Program-made: the position numbers and the translations under genes | Shown: one piece after another, positions 9,221 through 18,800 of the stretch | Layout of the letters: the number at the start of each line of letters is the position of its first letter | How positions within the stretch are numbered: position 1 is the stretch's first letter | Origin: Pleurobrachia bachei | Lineage: Eukaryota; Ctenophora; Tentaculata; Cydippida; Pleurobrachiidae | Direction: 5' to 3' | Assembly (NCBI GenBank): GCA_000695325.1 | Contig: AVPN01000761.1 | Coordinates: 1 to 25,756 of the forward strand | Length of the DNA: 25,756 nt | The notes under the pieces: generated by a model | What the model saw: only the letters and a program-made list of their open reading frames with translations | What the model was told of the DNA's origin: nothing | Database searches by the model: none

Positions 9221-9479
9221 ATAACATATAGGAAGTAGTGATAATAGTAAAGAGGCCCAGTCTATTGATATAGAACGACTAGGATGAAGAAAACTATATC
9301 CCAGCTTTATTCTTATATAAACTATTAGCTTTGGGGAAATGTGATTTCTGAGGAAGTTATATTCAACTTCTACATGCAGATATCACACAAATTATAATGA
9401 CTTCAACATCGACAAAAGGTGTGATAATCCAGGAACCACCTTAGTTTGGCTTACTGCTACCAATGACATACTAACTAAC

Positions 9480-10543
9480 CTTCGGAGCAGCTGTGTTCTG
9501 GTTTTCCACGGTGAAGTAAACCTGTGACTGTCGAGTTGACACAAACTCCAAATCTTTGACTGCGACTTGAAGATGTTGTATCCAAGGGCAGATTGCTCAT
9601 CCAATTTTTATCAATTGTACTGTAAATCACATCATCAAAATCGTTCGAACCACTTGCATGTTCGGAGCCCTTTGCCGAAAAAGGAGATTCCGTATCTGCA
9701 TATCCATACAAACTCTCCCCTTCATTGCAAATCACAGGAGTTAGTGCCGTCGGGGACTTGAACTTTGGAGGTGGTGGGGGTAGGAAGTCGGGTACTGAAG
9801 ATTTTCTAGTGAGTTGTGGAGGTGGTGGACGTGGAGGTGGTGGGCGTGGAGGTTTTATCTGCTTCAAATCATTCATTGTGGAGAACACGTACAAAGGATC
9901 AGTATCGTCCAGGTCATGGCTTACACCAATGGTTGAAAAAGCATCCACTAGTTCCTTCTCCTCATCCTCAGATTGCTGTGGTTCCTGGTAAATGTTTTCT
10001 TCCTTATCAGCGACCAGCTCAGTAACAGAGCATTCAGAGACAACAGAGTGACTTTGTTCATAGCATGAGGTTTCAAAACTGTTACTCGACGATGCACGGA
10101 GAAACTCAGAAGCAGAAACTGAACTCACTGTCTGTAAAATGCTTGGTGAAGAATATATATTGCTAATAGACACCAGTAGATTCTGAAGAATGGAACATAT
10201 GCTTCCCTACTTTGCGACGTACGCGTTCTAACCGCCCCTTAGAAGAACTAACCCGAATCCTTCCTCCATCCTTCTTCTTTTCTTTTCGGTGATTAAGATC
10301 TGGTAATGGCAGGCTGACAGAATTCAGTCTCTCCCGATGCTTCTTGCAAATTACTGCAGCTAACCTCTTTTGCTGCTGCAGATAAATCTTGTACTGCTTT
10401 TCTGGATTGAATATCCTCTCCTCCTCCCCACCCTCCTCCTCCCCACCTTCCTCCTCCTCATTCTCCCCCTTGTCCTTCAGTGATCCAGAGCTGCCAAAAC
10501 GAAAATCGACTTCTTCCTCTCCTTTAGAGAACGAGACAAACAT
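9480..10543 (-). CDS. Adaptor paralogous first exon 1a, with a frame break
   Basis: A tandem paralogue of exon 1b, sharing its start (MFVSFSKGEEE), acidic run, KYLQxQKRLAAV basic segment, IYQEPQQ, DPLYVFSTMND, PPRPPPPRPPPPQ, SSVPDFLPP, ESLYGYAD, IYST and the phase-1 donor GAAG|GTTAGT. It has lost the IYEFST/IYMFST pair of exon 1b. The frame is continuous from ATG 10543 to a TAG at 10165-10163, where the paralogue-aligned frame moves by +1 (equivalent to two missing bases, an AT in a TATAT context). Downstream the frame is clean to the donor at 9480. No own second exon fits in the 265 bp before exon 1b, so if expressed it would splice to 5547. It could be an alternative first exon with an assembly indel, or a young pseudogene. 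Confidence 0.6.
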
Positions 10544-10564
10544 AATCCAGATAACAACGATGCA

Positions 10565-10570
10565 ACTGTA
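10565..10570 (-). other. 3' splice site 22 nt upstream of the exon 1a ATG
   Basis: Minus strand ATATATTTTGTTACAG with the exon starting at 10565; ATG at 10543. It is equivalent to the site before exon 1b. Confidence 0.5.
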
Positions 10571-10891
10571 ACAAAATATATGAAGCAGTGATAAAGTGTG
10601 GTGAGAAATGTAAGAGGCCCGGCCCAGAGAGACTTGGATGAACAAAATACCTTCCCAGATTCCTTTGAAATTAGAACCTGTTAGCTTTCCGAAAATATGA
10701 AAATTAGATTTCTTAGGTAAGGAAGTTTCAGTATGATGATATCACACACACTCAATATAACGGACTTACTGACATACACATCGAATTAAGATCAGCAGGT
10801 ATCATGACTTTTTATCAATTGATGTATACCATATTTGGTAGTTTAGTTATTGCGTGTATTGGTGAAATCAGTAGCAACAACTTTAGATGCA

Positions 10892-11582
10892 TTAAATGGT
10901 ACCGTTTACGATGCGATATTCAGGTTGTTGTGTTGTCATATCAAGGAGCTGGAGCTGGATATTCACATTTGTGCACTTGGTGGAGAATCCCAATTCACCA
11001 TTCCAACAAATCGGCACCACTTCTCCACTTGAAGTGTAGTAAAATATCTGGAAATCTGCCTTTTTAACTTGAAATGATAGTTCAAAGTGTCCATTGTTTT
11101 CAATTTCGTTAAATTGTTTCTTCGCCTCCCGTTCTTCATCTTCATGATCTGGTATCACTATCAGTGCACTAAAATCTATAACCTTCTTCTGTTTGTCCAC
11201 ATAAAATGAAAACTCTATCTTTTGGTCTCCGCATAGGAAATCAAAGTTGTTCCAAATTTTAGGGCTCGCTATACTTCCCCCTAATCCTTGTCTGTATTCG
11301 AGCCTCTGAAAAACGTTTTGTTATTGACATCAATTAACAAGTTAATTCTGATTATTGCCCCTACCTCATTTAGCGCTGTGATGGAAATACAGACTTCTGT
11401 ACCAGTAGGGAGCGGAATATACTCTGAAGCACCGACCACTGCTAAATGGAGGGGACACGTGATTAGGGTAAGTGGTTGATTGCCCGTTTTTACCTGTATT
11501 ATATCTAAACGACACCCCCCACCATCCCCCATAATGTACCTGAAGCAGCGGTAACAAGGAGGTATACAACCAACAGAAACAT
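10892..11582 (-). CDS. Small secreted protein of unknown family (3 exons, about 176 aa)
   Basis: Exons 11540-11582, 11365-11438 and 10892-11305 join with consistent phases (1, then 0). Introns are 101 and 59 bp, with GTACAT and GTAGGG donors and TTTAGCAG and TTTTTCAG acceptors. Exon 1 encodes MFLLVVYLLVTAAS, a short but typical signal peptide. The mature part begins about GASEYIPLPTGTEV and is rich in alternating hydrophobic residues (KIEFSFYV, HFELSFQV, FQIFYYTSS, VNIQLQLLD), suggesting a beta-sandwich. It has four cysteines (in VCIS, LCGD, ICWN, KCTN) and an acidic insert DHEDEEREAKK. It ends NGTI, a possible N-glycosylation site. No known domain is recognised. The exon boundaries are my own splice-site reading; the in-frame run through intron 1 from a later ATG is less likely because it lacks the signal peptide. 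Confidence 0.66.
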
Positions 11583-11591
11583 CGGATCAAA

Positions 11592-11597
11592 GCTGGG
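11592..11597 (-). other. 3' splice site 10 nt upstream of the secreted-protein ATG
   Basis: Minus strand CTCTAAC (branch-site-like), then TTTGCCCCAG, with the exon starting at 11592; ATG at 11582. No upstream coding exon is evident; a GA-rich repeat follows at 11645. Confidence 0.55.
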
Positions 11598-11644
11598 GCA
11601 AAGTTAGAGTGCCACCAGAGAAATAATCCCAATATATGAGGGGA

Positions 11645-11692
11645 TAGATAGAGAGAGGGAGAGAGCGGGAGAGAGAGAGGGAGAGGGGGATC
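11645..11692. repeat. GA-rich microsatellite
   Basis: Imperfect (GA)n with GGGA interruptions in the 5' flank of the small secreted-protein gene. Confidence 0.8.
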
Positions 11693-12295
11693 CATCTCTA
11701 TAACAGCTTTATGTGACTATATGACCACGTGCAGTAATGAAAGTCTGGTAGGCTAACTCGATCCCCTTTAAGAGGCCTTTGAATGAGGAATGATGTGGAA
11801 AAAAGAGAAATAGAAGGCAGGGAAGAAGAGCAAAAATTGCCAAGATTACCCACAGCTGTCCTTAACCTCCTCCCCCATAACAAAGTGGGGGGCTGAGATC
11901 GCAACTGTACTAAGCTGACATCATGCTGTCTTGTCATAACAGACACTACAGTGAGATCTGAAATGATGATTATAACTTGTATTTGTTCCTATAAACCTCA
12001 AAAATTGAAAGAAAGATGCTCTTCTTGACACAGCCATTAATGAACCTACAAGTGTGTACCTCACACACCCACACAATTACACGCTCTTCCTGGAGTGTAT
12101 GCTTATTCAATACCGCCAATTAAATCCCCCCTGTATTTTGGTTCACTCCCCTCTCCTTTGACACGCATAATACACTCAGGCAAATCAAGTTTGTGTGGTG
12201 CTCCTTGGCGGCCTAAGCTAACCTAATAACACCTGTTAAAGACACGTCTGATAACGCGAGACCCTGAAAACGCACCCGGTCTCCTTTTGTCTGTC

Positions 12296-12383
12296 TAACT
12301 CCCTCTCTCTTCTTTCCTCTCTCTCTGTCTCTATCTCTCTGTCTCTATCTCTCTGTCTCTATCTCTCTGTCTCTCTGTCTCTA

Positions 12384-12417
<34 letters not shown>

Positions 12418-12480
12418 CCTCCCTCTCTCCACCTCTATACCTCTACCTCTCTCTCCCTCTCTCTCCCCTCTATCTCCCTT
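12296..12480. repeat. CT-rich microsatellite tract
   Basis: Mixed (CT)n and CTGTCTCTAT units, almost pure pyrimidine on the plus strand over about 180 bp. Confidence 0.85.
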
Positions 12481-12547
12481 TATACCTCAGTTTGGTTTCG
12501 AGAAGCAAATATTGTGTGGTATGTGCAGTATTATTCATCTTGTGTAT

Positions 12548-12572
12548 CACGTGGTTCATCACCGATCACGTG
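12548..12572. promoter_or_regulatory. Paired ATCACGTG E-boxes
   Basis: Two CACGTG palindromes at 12548-12553 and 12567-12572, both within ATCACGTG and 19 bp apart centre to centre, about 450 bp before the Ig-VWD start. CACGTG is the core site of USF/MITF/MYC-class bHLH factors. Regulatory use is inference. Confidence 0.35.
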
Positions 12573-12711
12573 ACTAGGAAGGGGGCCTAACTAGAAGGGC
12601 TCAGCGAGAGAGAGTGCAGTTTGTTTATCAGGTAGTGCAGCACACACTTTCCTGTTTGCTCCACCTTTGTTAGTGTTAGGTACAACTCCTAGTGCATTCT
12701 CTCGCACCTCT

Positions 12712-12728
12712 CTCTCACTCTCACTCAC

Positions 12729-12777
<49 letters not shown>

Positions 12778-12800
12778 ATCCATCTATCTATCTATATCTC
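12712..12800. repeat. CT/CTAT microsatellite
   Basis: About 25 CT dinucleotides followed by CTAT/CATC units, upstream of the Ig-VWD gene. Confidence 0.87.
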
Positions 12801-13011
12801 TCCCTCCTCGTTGTAACTGTTATTGTATAGGCAATCGATATATTTGTCTAGGCGACCTATTTGAACTGCCCTTGCAGGTTGCAGATACTATCTGCAGTAG
12901 GCCAGGGAGCAACAACTAGTTTACCCATTTGAAGTAATTATAGATCTTTGACAAATCCATCTGGTTAAATATCCTTTACTGATTTCTGTTAAAAACTGAT
13001 CAAATAATCAT

Positions 13012-13017
13012 TTCTAG
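13012..13017 (+). other. 3' splice site 2 nt upstream of the Ig-VWD ATG
   Basis: ATAATCATTTCTAG ends at 13017, with the ATG at 13020. Such a short exonic leader is ordinary for spliced-leader acceptors but rare for conventional transcription starts. Confidence 0.5.
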
Positions 13018-13019
13018 AG

Positions 13020-14762
13020 ATGTTGTTATTGGTTTTCTCGCTCTTCCTGCTGTCCCCAGGATCAGCACAACGAAGACAGAAAAAACCTACAATCACCACC
13101 CCTCTCCAGAACACCACTGTCAATGTGGGAGATACAGTCACCCTGAGGTGTGTAGGTTCCTCCCGTCCTGCTCCTAATATAGGTATTGGGGCTCGAGGTG
13201 ACAGCTCATTCATGGTGGACACCCCACCTAAAAGGAGGCGACAGAAGGAGGAGGAGACAAGGGATGCAGTGATAGTGCTGCGTGATGTGACTGAGGAGGA
13301 TGGAGGCTGGTACGACTGTAAGGTGGTCAACCAGAAGGGAACAGCAGTTTCATCAGCTTATATCACTGTCAAGAAGGACCCATGTGATCTGGGCTGTCCG
13401 GGGGAGTATGACGTGGTGTGTGCCACGGACTGCAAGGTCTACTACTCTGAATGCATCATGAAGGAAAGCTCTTGTCGTAACAAATCCGACCTCAAGATCC
13501 TAAACAAAGGCTACTGCAGCGCCAAGATTTCCTCTCCTGTAATCGGCACCACCACAACTGCAACTGCTCTGAACGGTGGAAGGGCCCGATTAACGGTGTC
13601 TGTGTCTGGATTTCCAGAGCCTGAAGTAACATGGTACAAGCGAGAGGGGGCTGCGAAGCAGAAGATAGGAACCGGTTCCACTGTTTCAGTCTACGAGCCG
13701 GGGACATACTTTGCTACTGCTAAGAACTGTATCGAGCGATTTGCAAACAGCCGGGAGATAGAGGTAGCGGATGAAAGTGCGGAAAGCCCAACGTCTCCCC
13801 TCCCCGGCACCACGACATACCTAACTGACACTCCTGACAACATAGAGGTGATTGTGGAGGATGGAGATATATCTGAGATAGATCTTGCAGCTATGGACCA
13901 CTGCACAATGCTAGGCGGGGGTAACGTGATAACGTTCGATGACTGGCGTTATGAGTTTGAAGGGGAGTGCTCCTATGTTCTAGCTATGGACTGTGACTTT
14001 GCGTCCTGGTTTGTGTATGTGAGATTTAGTGAATGTGCGACTGGGAGGTGTCTAGATACCCTGACTGTGATTGATGGAACTACCCAGCTCCCTGTAGTCC
14101 GGGGTTGGGCCATGTCCGACTATGGGCAGAAGGTGGAGTACCGAGAGGGAGAGGTGGTGAGGATAGGGGGTATATCTGCTAAACTAAAGAACGAACAGCT
14201 GACTCTGACCATGAGGGGTGGTGTCAAAGTGGTGTATGATGGGTACAGTGTGGTACACGTGTTTGTACCTAAAGGATCCATGACATGTGGTATCTGTGGA
14301 AACAATGACGGGGACAGTTCCAATGATGTGGTACAGGGACGGAGGAGATACCAAACTGAGCAGGAGATGGCCAACTTTGTGGATTCCTGGAGGATCAGAT
14401 CCCCCTCCCACGAGACAAGATGTACCCCTGTAACTGAGAAGACCCTGAGACCAAGTTATACCTGTTCCGATGACAATCTAAGAAGGGAGGAGTCGGTTAA
14501 CTGTAGGAAGTTGTACTCCCTCCTTGACAACACGTGTTTTGATACACGTCAACTGAGGTTCATGTTTGATAGCTGCAGATATGATGCCTGCTACGGAGAG
14601 GAGCCTCTGGAGGGGTACTCCAGGGCGTGTTATACTGGTAGAGCCATGGCCACCTTGTGTGGAACAGATTTCACTGAATGGGAGAACCTGTTAGAGTGTG
14701 GCACGAAGTCAGAACGGAAGGAAGCCATCATTAGCCGAGGTTGCCCAGGCCCAGAGGATTAA
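13020..14762 (+). CDS. Secreted Ig-Kazal-Ig-VWD-C8 protein, intronless (580 aa)
   Basis: The start at 13020 gives a clear signal peptide (MLLLVFSLFLLSPGSA, cleavage about 16/17). Ig-like domain 1 spans 22-118 (Cys44 to Cys100 in DGGWYDC). The Kazal/follistatin-type domain is 122-166, with the VC-TD-YYSEC core and an extra Cys138 in place of the usual glycine. Ig-like domain 2 is 171-250 (EVTWYKRE, GTYFATAKN); it lacks both canonical cysteines. After a Thr/Pro/acidic linker comes a VWD domain, 292-458, with CGICGNNDGDSSND at 423-436, the calcium-site signature. A C8 cysteine module follows (482-570: DNTCFDTRQLRFMFDSC). VWD-C8 modules occur in von Willebrand factor, mucins, zonadhesin and otogelin and build extracellular gels or polymers; Ig-Kazal pairs occur in secreted matrix and growth-factor-binding proteins. 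KRRR at 71-74 could be a proprotein-convertase site. A single exon is unusual for this family. Function is inferred. Confidence 0.93.
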   Translation: MLLLVFSLFLLSPGSAQRRQKKPTITTPLQNTTVNVGDTVTLRCVGSSRPAPNIGIGARGDSSFMVDTPPKRRRQKEEETRDAVIVLRDVTEEDGGWYDCKVVNQKGTAVSSAYITVKKDPCDLGCPGEYDVVCATDCKVYYSECIMKESSCRNKSDLKILNKGYCSAKISSPVIGTTTTATALNGGRARLTVSVSGFPEPEVTWYKREGAAKQKIGTGSTVSVYEPGTYFATAKNCIERFANSREIEVADESAESPTSPLPGTTTYLTDTPDNIEVIVEDGDISEIDLAAMDHCTMLGGGNVITFDDWRYEFEGECSYVLAMDCDFASWFVYVRFSECATGRCLDTLTVIDGTTQLPVVRGWAMSDYGQKVEYREGEVVRIGGISAKLKNEQLTLTMRGGVKVVYDGYSVVHVFVPKGSMTCGICGNNDGDSSNDVVQGRRRYQTEQEMANFVDSWRIRSPSHETRCTPVTEKTLRPSYTCSDDNLRREESVNCRKLYSLLDNTCFDTRQLRFMFDSCRYDACYGEEPLEGYSRACYTGRAMATLCGTDFTEWENLLECGTKSERKEAIISRGCPGPED

Positions 14763-14938
14763 CTGCATCGGAGGAGGTGTAACTAGCCTAGAGAACAGTT
14801 TTTATCATTATCAGAGCAGGACTCTGCAGCACAAATCAATTCAGTATGTTCGTTTATAAACAATTTTACACAGAAATGATACAAAATCCCAAATTGAAAT
14901 ATTATTAAAACACTAAATGATCGTTCTTTTTCGTTTCT
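14763..14938. other. Shared 3' interval between convergent Ig-VWD and alpha-spectrin genes
   Basis: Only 176 bp separate the two stop codons. An ATTAAA on the plus strand (near 14904) is a candidate poly(A) signal for the Ig-VWD gene and would place its end inside the spectrin 3' UTR. No canonical AATAAA is seen for spectrin on the minus strand here. Confidence 0.45.
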
Positions 14939-15855
14939 TTACTGGTAAATGGCATCACAGAATTTGTTGTAATCAAGTGCGTCCTGGGGTACTCCTCGAG
15001 CTCTCATACGAGGCATGTTCCGTTTACAATAGTCAACCATCTGTAAAGGGTTCAGTTTATAATGAGATCTGCTAATATAAGTAATACTGTCGTTATCACT
15101 AAACACGTCTCAATCAATGACTAACCTTGGTAACGAAGTTACCCCTCTGTTGAGTTGCAAAAGTAAAGCACGTCTTAGCGTGCCCGCAATGTAGGGGGAA
15201 CTGCGTTACCAATGACTAACCTGGGACCCCAAGTTTTCTCGAATCTCTGAAGGCAAAATGTAATCCCTATCGTGAGTTAACTCCCTGAAAGCCTTGAGAA
15301 TCTCTGCTTTGGTCGGCAGGGAGCTCTTTCTTCCAGACATCAACATGAAATGCACGTAGTCGTCCATGGAGATGTACCCAGTCCTGGAATGTGGTGGAGT
15401 TTGTGGTTGCTATAGAAACTAGGTCATGTGTCATGGTTACAGATAAGCTGTGTGTCACAAGATAAACGGTGCTTTAAACAGGTGTCATATTAAAACTTGA
15501 TTTCCCTAAACGCTTTGTAATGAAGTACTTCTTCTCCGGAATTTTCTAAACACCAGCAGTATTACACAATACTGCCCACTCTCACAGAATGGGAAATGGA
15601 ACGACGTCTAGTGCTTCAATTTCATCATCACAATCATTCCAACAGGAGAGTGTACAAACCTGTTGATATCGACAATGTCCAAAATAGCCTGGAACTTAGG
15701 ATCAATCTCAGAAGTTTCAGGTCCTACATCGAAACCCAGAGCCTTGAGAGCCTTTTTGAATTCGTCATACTCGAGTCGCTGGGATTTATCCTCATCGAAG
15801 AAATGGAAAGAAGATCGTATCTCTGTCAACTCCTCTGGAGACTTCATCGCGACAT
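14939..15855 (-). other. Alpha-spectrin calmodulin-like EF-hand exons
   Basis: Three exons (15660-15855, 15221-15383, 14939-15040) encode the C-terminal calmodulin-like domain. EF1 loop DEDKSQRLEYDE keeps acidic or serine ligands at positions 1, 3, 5 and 12, so calcium binding is plausible; position 6 is Gln instead of Gly. EF2 loop DINRTGYISMDD ends in Asp. EF3/EF4 match the calcium-insensitive EF pair of alpha-spectrin and alpha-actinin (YILPSEIRENL, MVDYCKRNMP, ALDYNKF). The 33-codon last exon ends TAC CAG TAA at 14939. Confidence 0.88.
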
Positions 15856-18800
15856 CTGATAAGAGATGATATTGTTTAGATCTCGATGATATTGTTTAGA
15901 TCTCGATGATATTGTTTAGATCATGTATGTTATATATCATCTGATTGTGTGTACCTGTAACATCCTGTAGACTGAGCTCCTGTTCAGCCCGGTTAATGAG
16001 GGCCTTTATCAGGTTCTCCAGTGTCTGCACTTCATGTTCCAGTGATCTGATCGTGTGGTCTGTGATATCTGTAACAAATATATCGATATCCACACCGAGC
16101 TTGTCCTGGAGAGTCGAGAGGGAGCCTTTGACCTTTTGAAGTTCAGCCAAACTCTTTGTTAGTATGGTCTTCTTCTCCTCGGCATACCCCTCTGGAAAGT
16201 GTAGATTAGGTTAGTAGTTGTAGTAAAGTGCCAACACTAAACTTCTAGATTGAATCCTGGTAAGAAATGACGGAAGATTCGTTTTGCATCACAAACATGA
16301 GTGTTGAGTGATCTATCTCTCTCTGTCTCTGTCTCTGTCTCTGTCTCTGTCTCTGTCTCTGGTCTCTGTCTCTGTCTCTGTCTCTACTCTCTGTCTCTGT
16401 CTCTGTCTCTGTCTCTACTCTCTGTCTCTGTCTCTGTCTCTGTCTCTACTCTCTGTCTCTGTCTCTGTCTCTGTCTCTACTCTCTGTCTCTGTCTCTGTC
16501 TCTGTCTCTACTCTCTGTCTCTGTCTCTGTCTCTGTCTCTACTCTCTGTCTCTGTCTCTGTCTCTGTCTCTACTCTCTGTCTCTGTCTCTGTCTCTGTCT
16601 CTACTCTCTGTCTCTGTCTCTGTCTCTGTCTCTACTCTCTGTCTCTGTCTCTGTCTCTGTCTCTACTCTCTGTCTCTGTCTCTGTCTCTGTCTCTACTCT
16701 CTGTCTCTGTCTCTGTCTCTGTCTCTACTCTCTGTCTCTGTCTCTGTCTCTGTCTCTACTCTCTGTCTCTGTCTCTGTCTCTGTCTCTACTCTCTGTCTC
16801 TGTCTCTGTCTCTGTCTCTACTCTCTGTCTCTGTCTCTGTCTCTGTCTCTACTCTCTGTCTCTGTCTCTGTCTCTGTCTCTACTCTCTGTCTCTGTCTCT
16901 GTCTCTGTCTCTACTCTCTGTCTCTGTCTCTGTCTCTGTCTCTACTCTCTGTCTCTGTCTCTGTCTCTGTCTCTACTCTCTGTCTCTGTCTCTGTCTCTG
17001 TCTCTACTCTCTGTCTCTGTCTCTGTCTCTGTCTCTACTCTCTGTCTCTGTCTCTGTCTCTGTCTCTACTCTCTGTCTCTGTCTCTGTCTCTGTCTCTAC
17101 TCTCTGTCTCTGTCTCTGTCTCTGTCTCTACTCTCTGTCTCTGTCTCTGTCTCTGTCTCTACTCTCTGTCTCTGTCTCTGTCTCTGTCTCTACTCTCTGT
17201 CTCTGTCTCTGTCTCTGTCTCTACTCTCTGTCTCTGTCTCTGTCTCTGTCTCTACTCTCTGTCTCTGTCTCTGTCTCTGTCTCTACTCTCTGTCTCTGTC
17301 TCTGTCTCTGTCTCTACTCTCTGTCTCTGTCTCTGTCTCTGTCTCTACTCTCTGTCTCTGTCTCTGTCTCTGTCTCTACTCTCTGTCTCTGTCTCTGTCT
17401 CTGTCTCTACTCTCTGTCTCTGTCTCTGTCTCTGTCTCTACTCTCTGTCTCTGTCTCTGTCTCTGTCTCTACTCTCTGTCTCTGTCTCTGTCTCTGTCTC
17501 TACTCTCTGTCTCTGTCTCTGTCTCTGTCTCTACTCTCTGTCTCTGTCTCTGTCTCTGTCTCTACTCTCTGTCTCTGTCTCTGTCTCTGTCTCTACTCTC
17601 TGTCTCTGTCTCTCAATGTCGAGGCACTGATGTCGGAGATCGTCAATGGTTTGGTGAATCTGGTTAGAGTACTGTACGAACTGTCTCTTGTTCCTATCGT
17701 TTGTCTCCTGTCTGTTTATCTCATTCCCAATAGAATAGTGCTGCTTACGGAGCCTAAATAGGGAGGTCATCAGCTCAATAAGTCAAAACAAGCTCAATAT
17801 GTATAGAGGTTGCACACAGACTAAGAAAGAAAGAATTGGAGAAAAGATGACATTCAACATTGTACCCAAATTCCGGAAATAACAGCTATGTAAGGTTCCC
17901 AAGGTTTTGAGTCTGAACAGAGTTCAGTAAACACCCAGAATAGCTAACCAACCTGTTGTCCACACTTCTCATCATGATGTCAACCTTCTGACAGGAGACC
18001 CAGGTATAGGGGTTGAGCTGCAGCCCAAACTCATCCCTTATAGAACTATCTATCTCAGTTATCTCGTCAAGTACACGTATCTGCAGGGGAACATCGAGTT
18101 GAATTTACATGTTTCAGTAAAACAACAAACTCTCGTACCAAGAATGCATTCAAATGGTATAAAGAATGATAACAATTTACCAAGTATCATAGTTCAGTAC
18201 CTTATCCTCGTATTCATCACGGAAAATCTCTGCAGGTCCTCTGAGTTGCTCTGCCTCCTCAAGAGTGTAAGAGAATATCCCATCTGTACAATACTCTTCT
18301 ACCTCCTCGACCCACCTTCGCAGATCTGATACCTGGCATTATATGGAGAGATGTGAATTAGAGAAAGAACTAAAGATGTGGAATTCATTGCATGTTGTAT
18401 TAAATCATTGAGAAAGTTATTCAGGTTATTGTTCAACTTACCAGTGTGCTGAACTCGAAGAATTTATTGCTCAACTTACCAGTGTGCTGAACTCGAAGAA
18501 CTTCTTGTCCAGGACGTTCTCGAACAGGCTGATATTGTCCAGGATCTTGTGCAGGGTGTCATTTCCCTGCTTCTGTAATTCCTCAAAACACTCAGCCAAC
18601 CTCTCAAGTGGTGGTTCAATAGGAATAACATCCTCCAGGACAATTCTAGGGTTGGATCGGATTCTGTCAGCTTCTGCGAACAGGGCATCATGTGTCTCGT
18701 GAACAGCAAGAATCCTGTCCTCGAGCACTCGGTATTGCTTCAGGATTTCAGAGGCGAAGCTGAGGTCGTTGTTTCTGTAAACCACAAGGACCTTTTTCAG

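Larger units (their letters stand above)
11693..13017. other. Divergent intergenic region between the secreted-protein and Ig-VWD genes
   Basis: No credible coding frame. It contains two CT microsatellites (12296-12480 and 12712-12800), a closely spaced E-box pair (12548 and 12567) and a 3' splice site at its right end. It should hold the promoters of both flanking genes; I see no TATA box that I would call. Confidence 0.5.

Noticed and set aside
11281-11532. Uninterrupted frame MGDGGGCRLDIIQ... as the N-terminus of the small secreted protein
   Set aside because: It reads through a good donor (AG|GTACAT) and acceptor (TTTAGCAG). The spliced alternative gives a signal peptide and consistent phases, and the read-through frame then ends after the next intron.
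16386-17599. Regular 31-bp spacing resembling a CRISPR array
   Set aside because: There are no unique spacers; the units are contiguous identical minisatellite repeats in an animal gene.
16301-17761. Two long plus-strand open frames made of repeating Ser/Leu/Cys/Val
   Set aside because: They are the translation of the 31-bp CT minisatellite, open only because the unit lacks stops on that strand; composition is not protein-like and the minus strand carries a spectrin exon.
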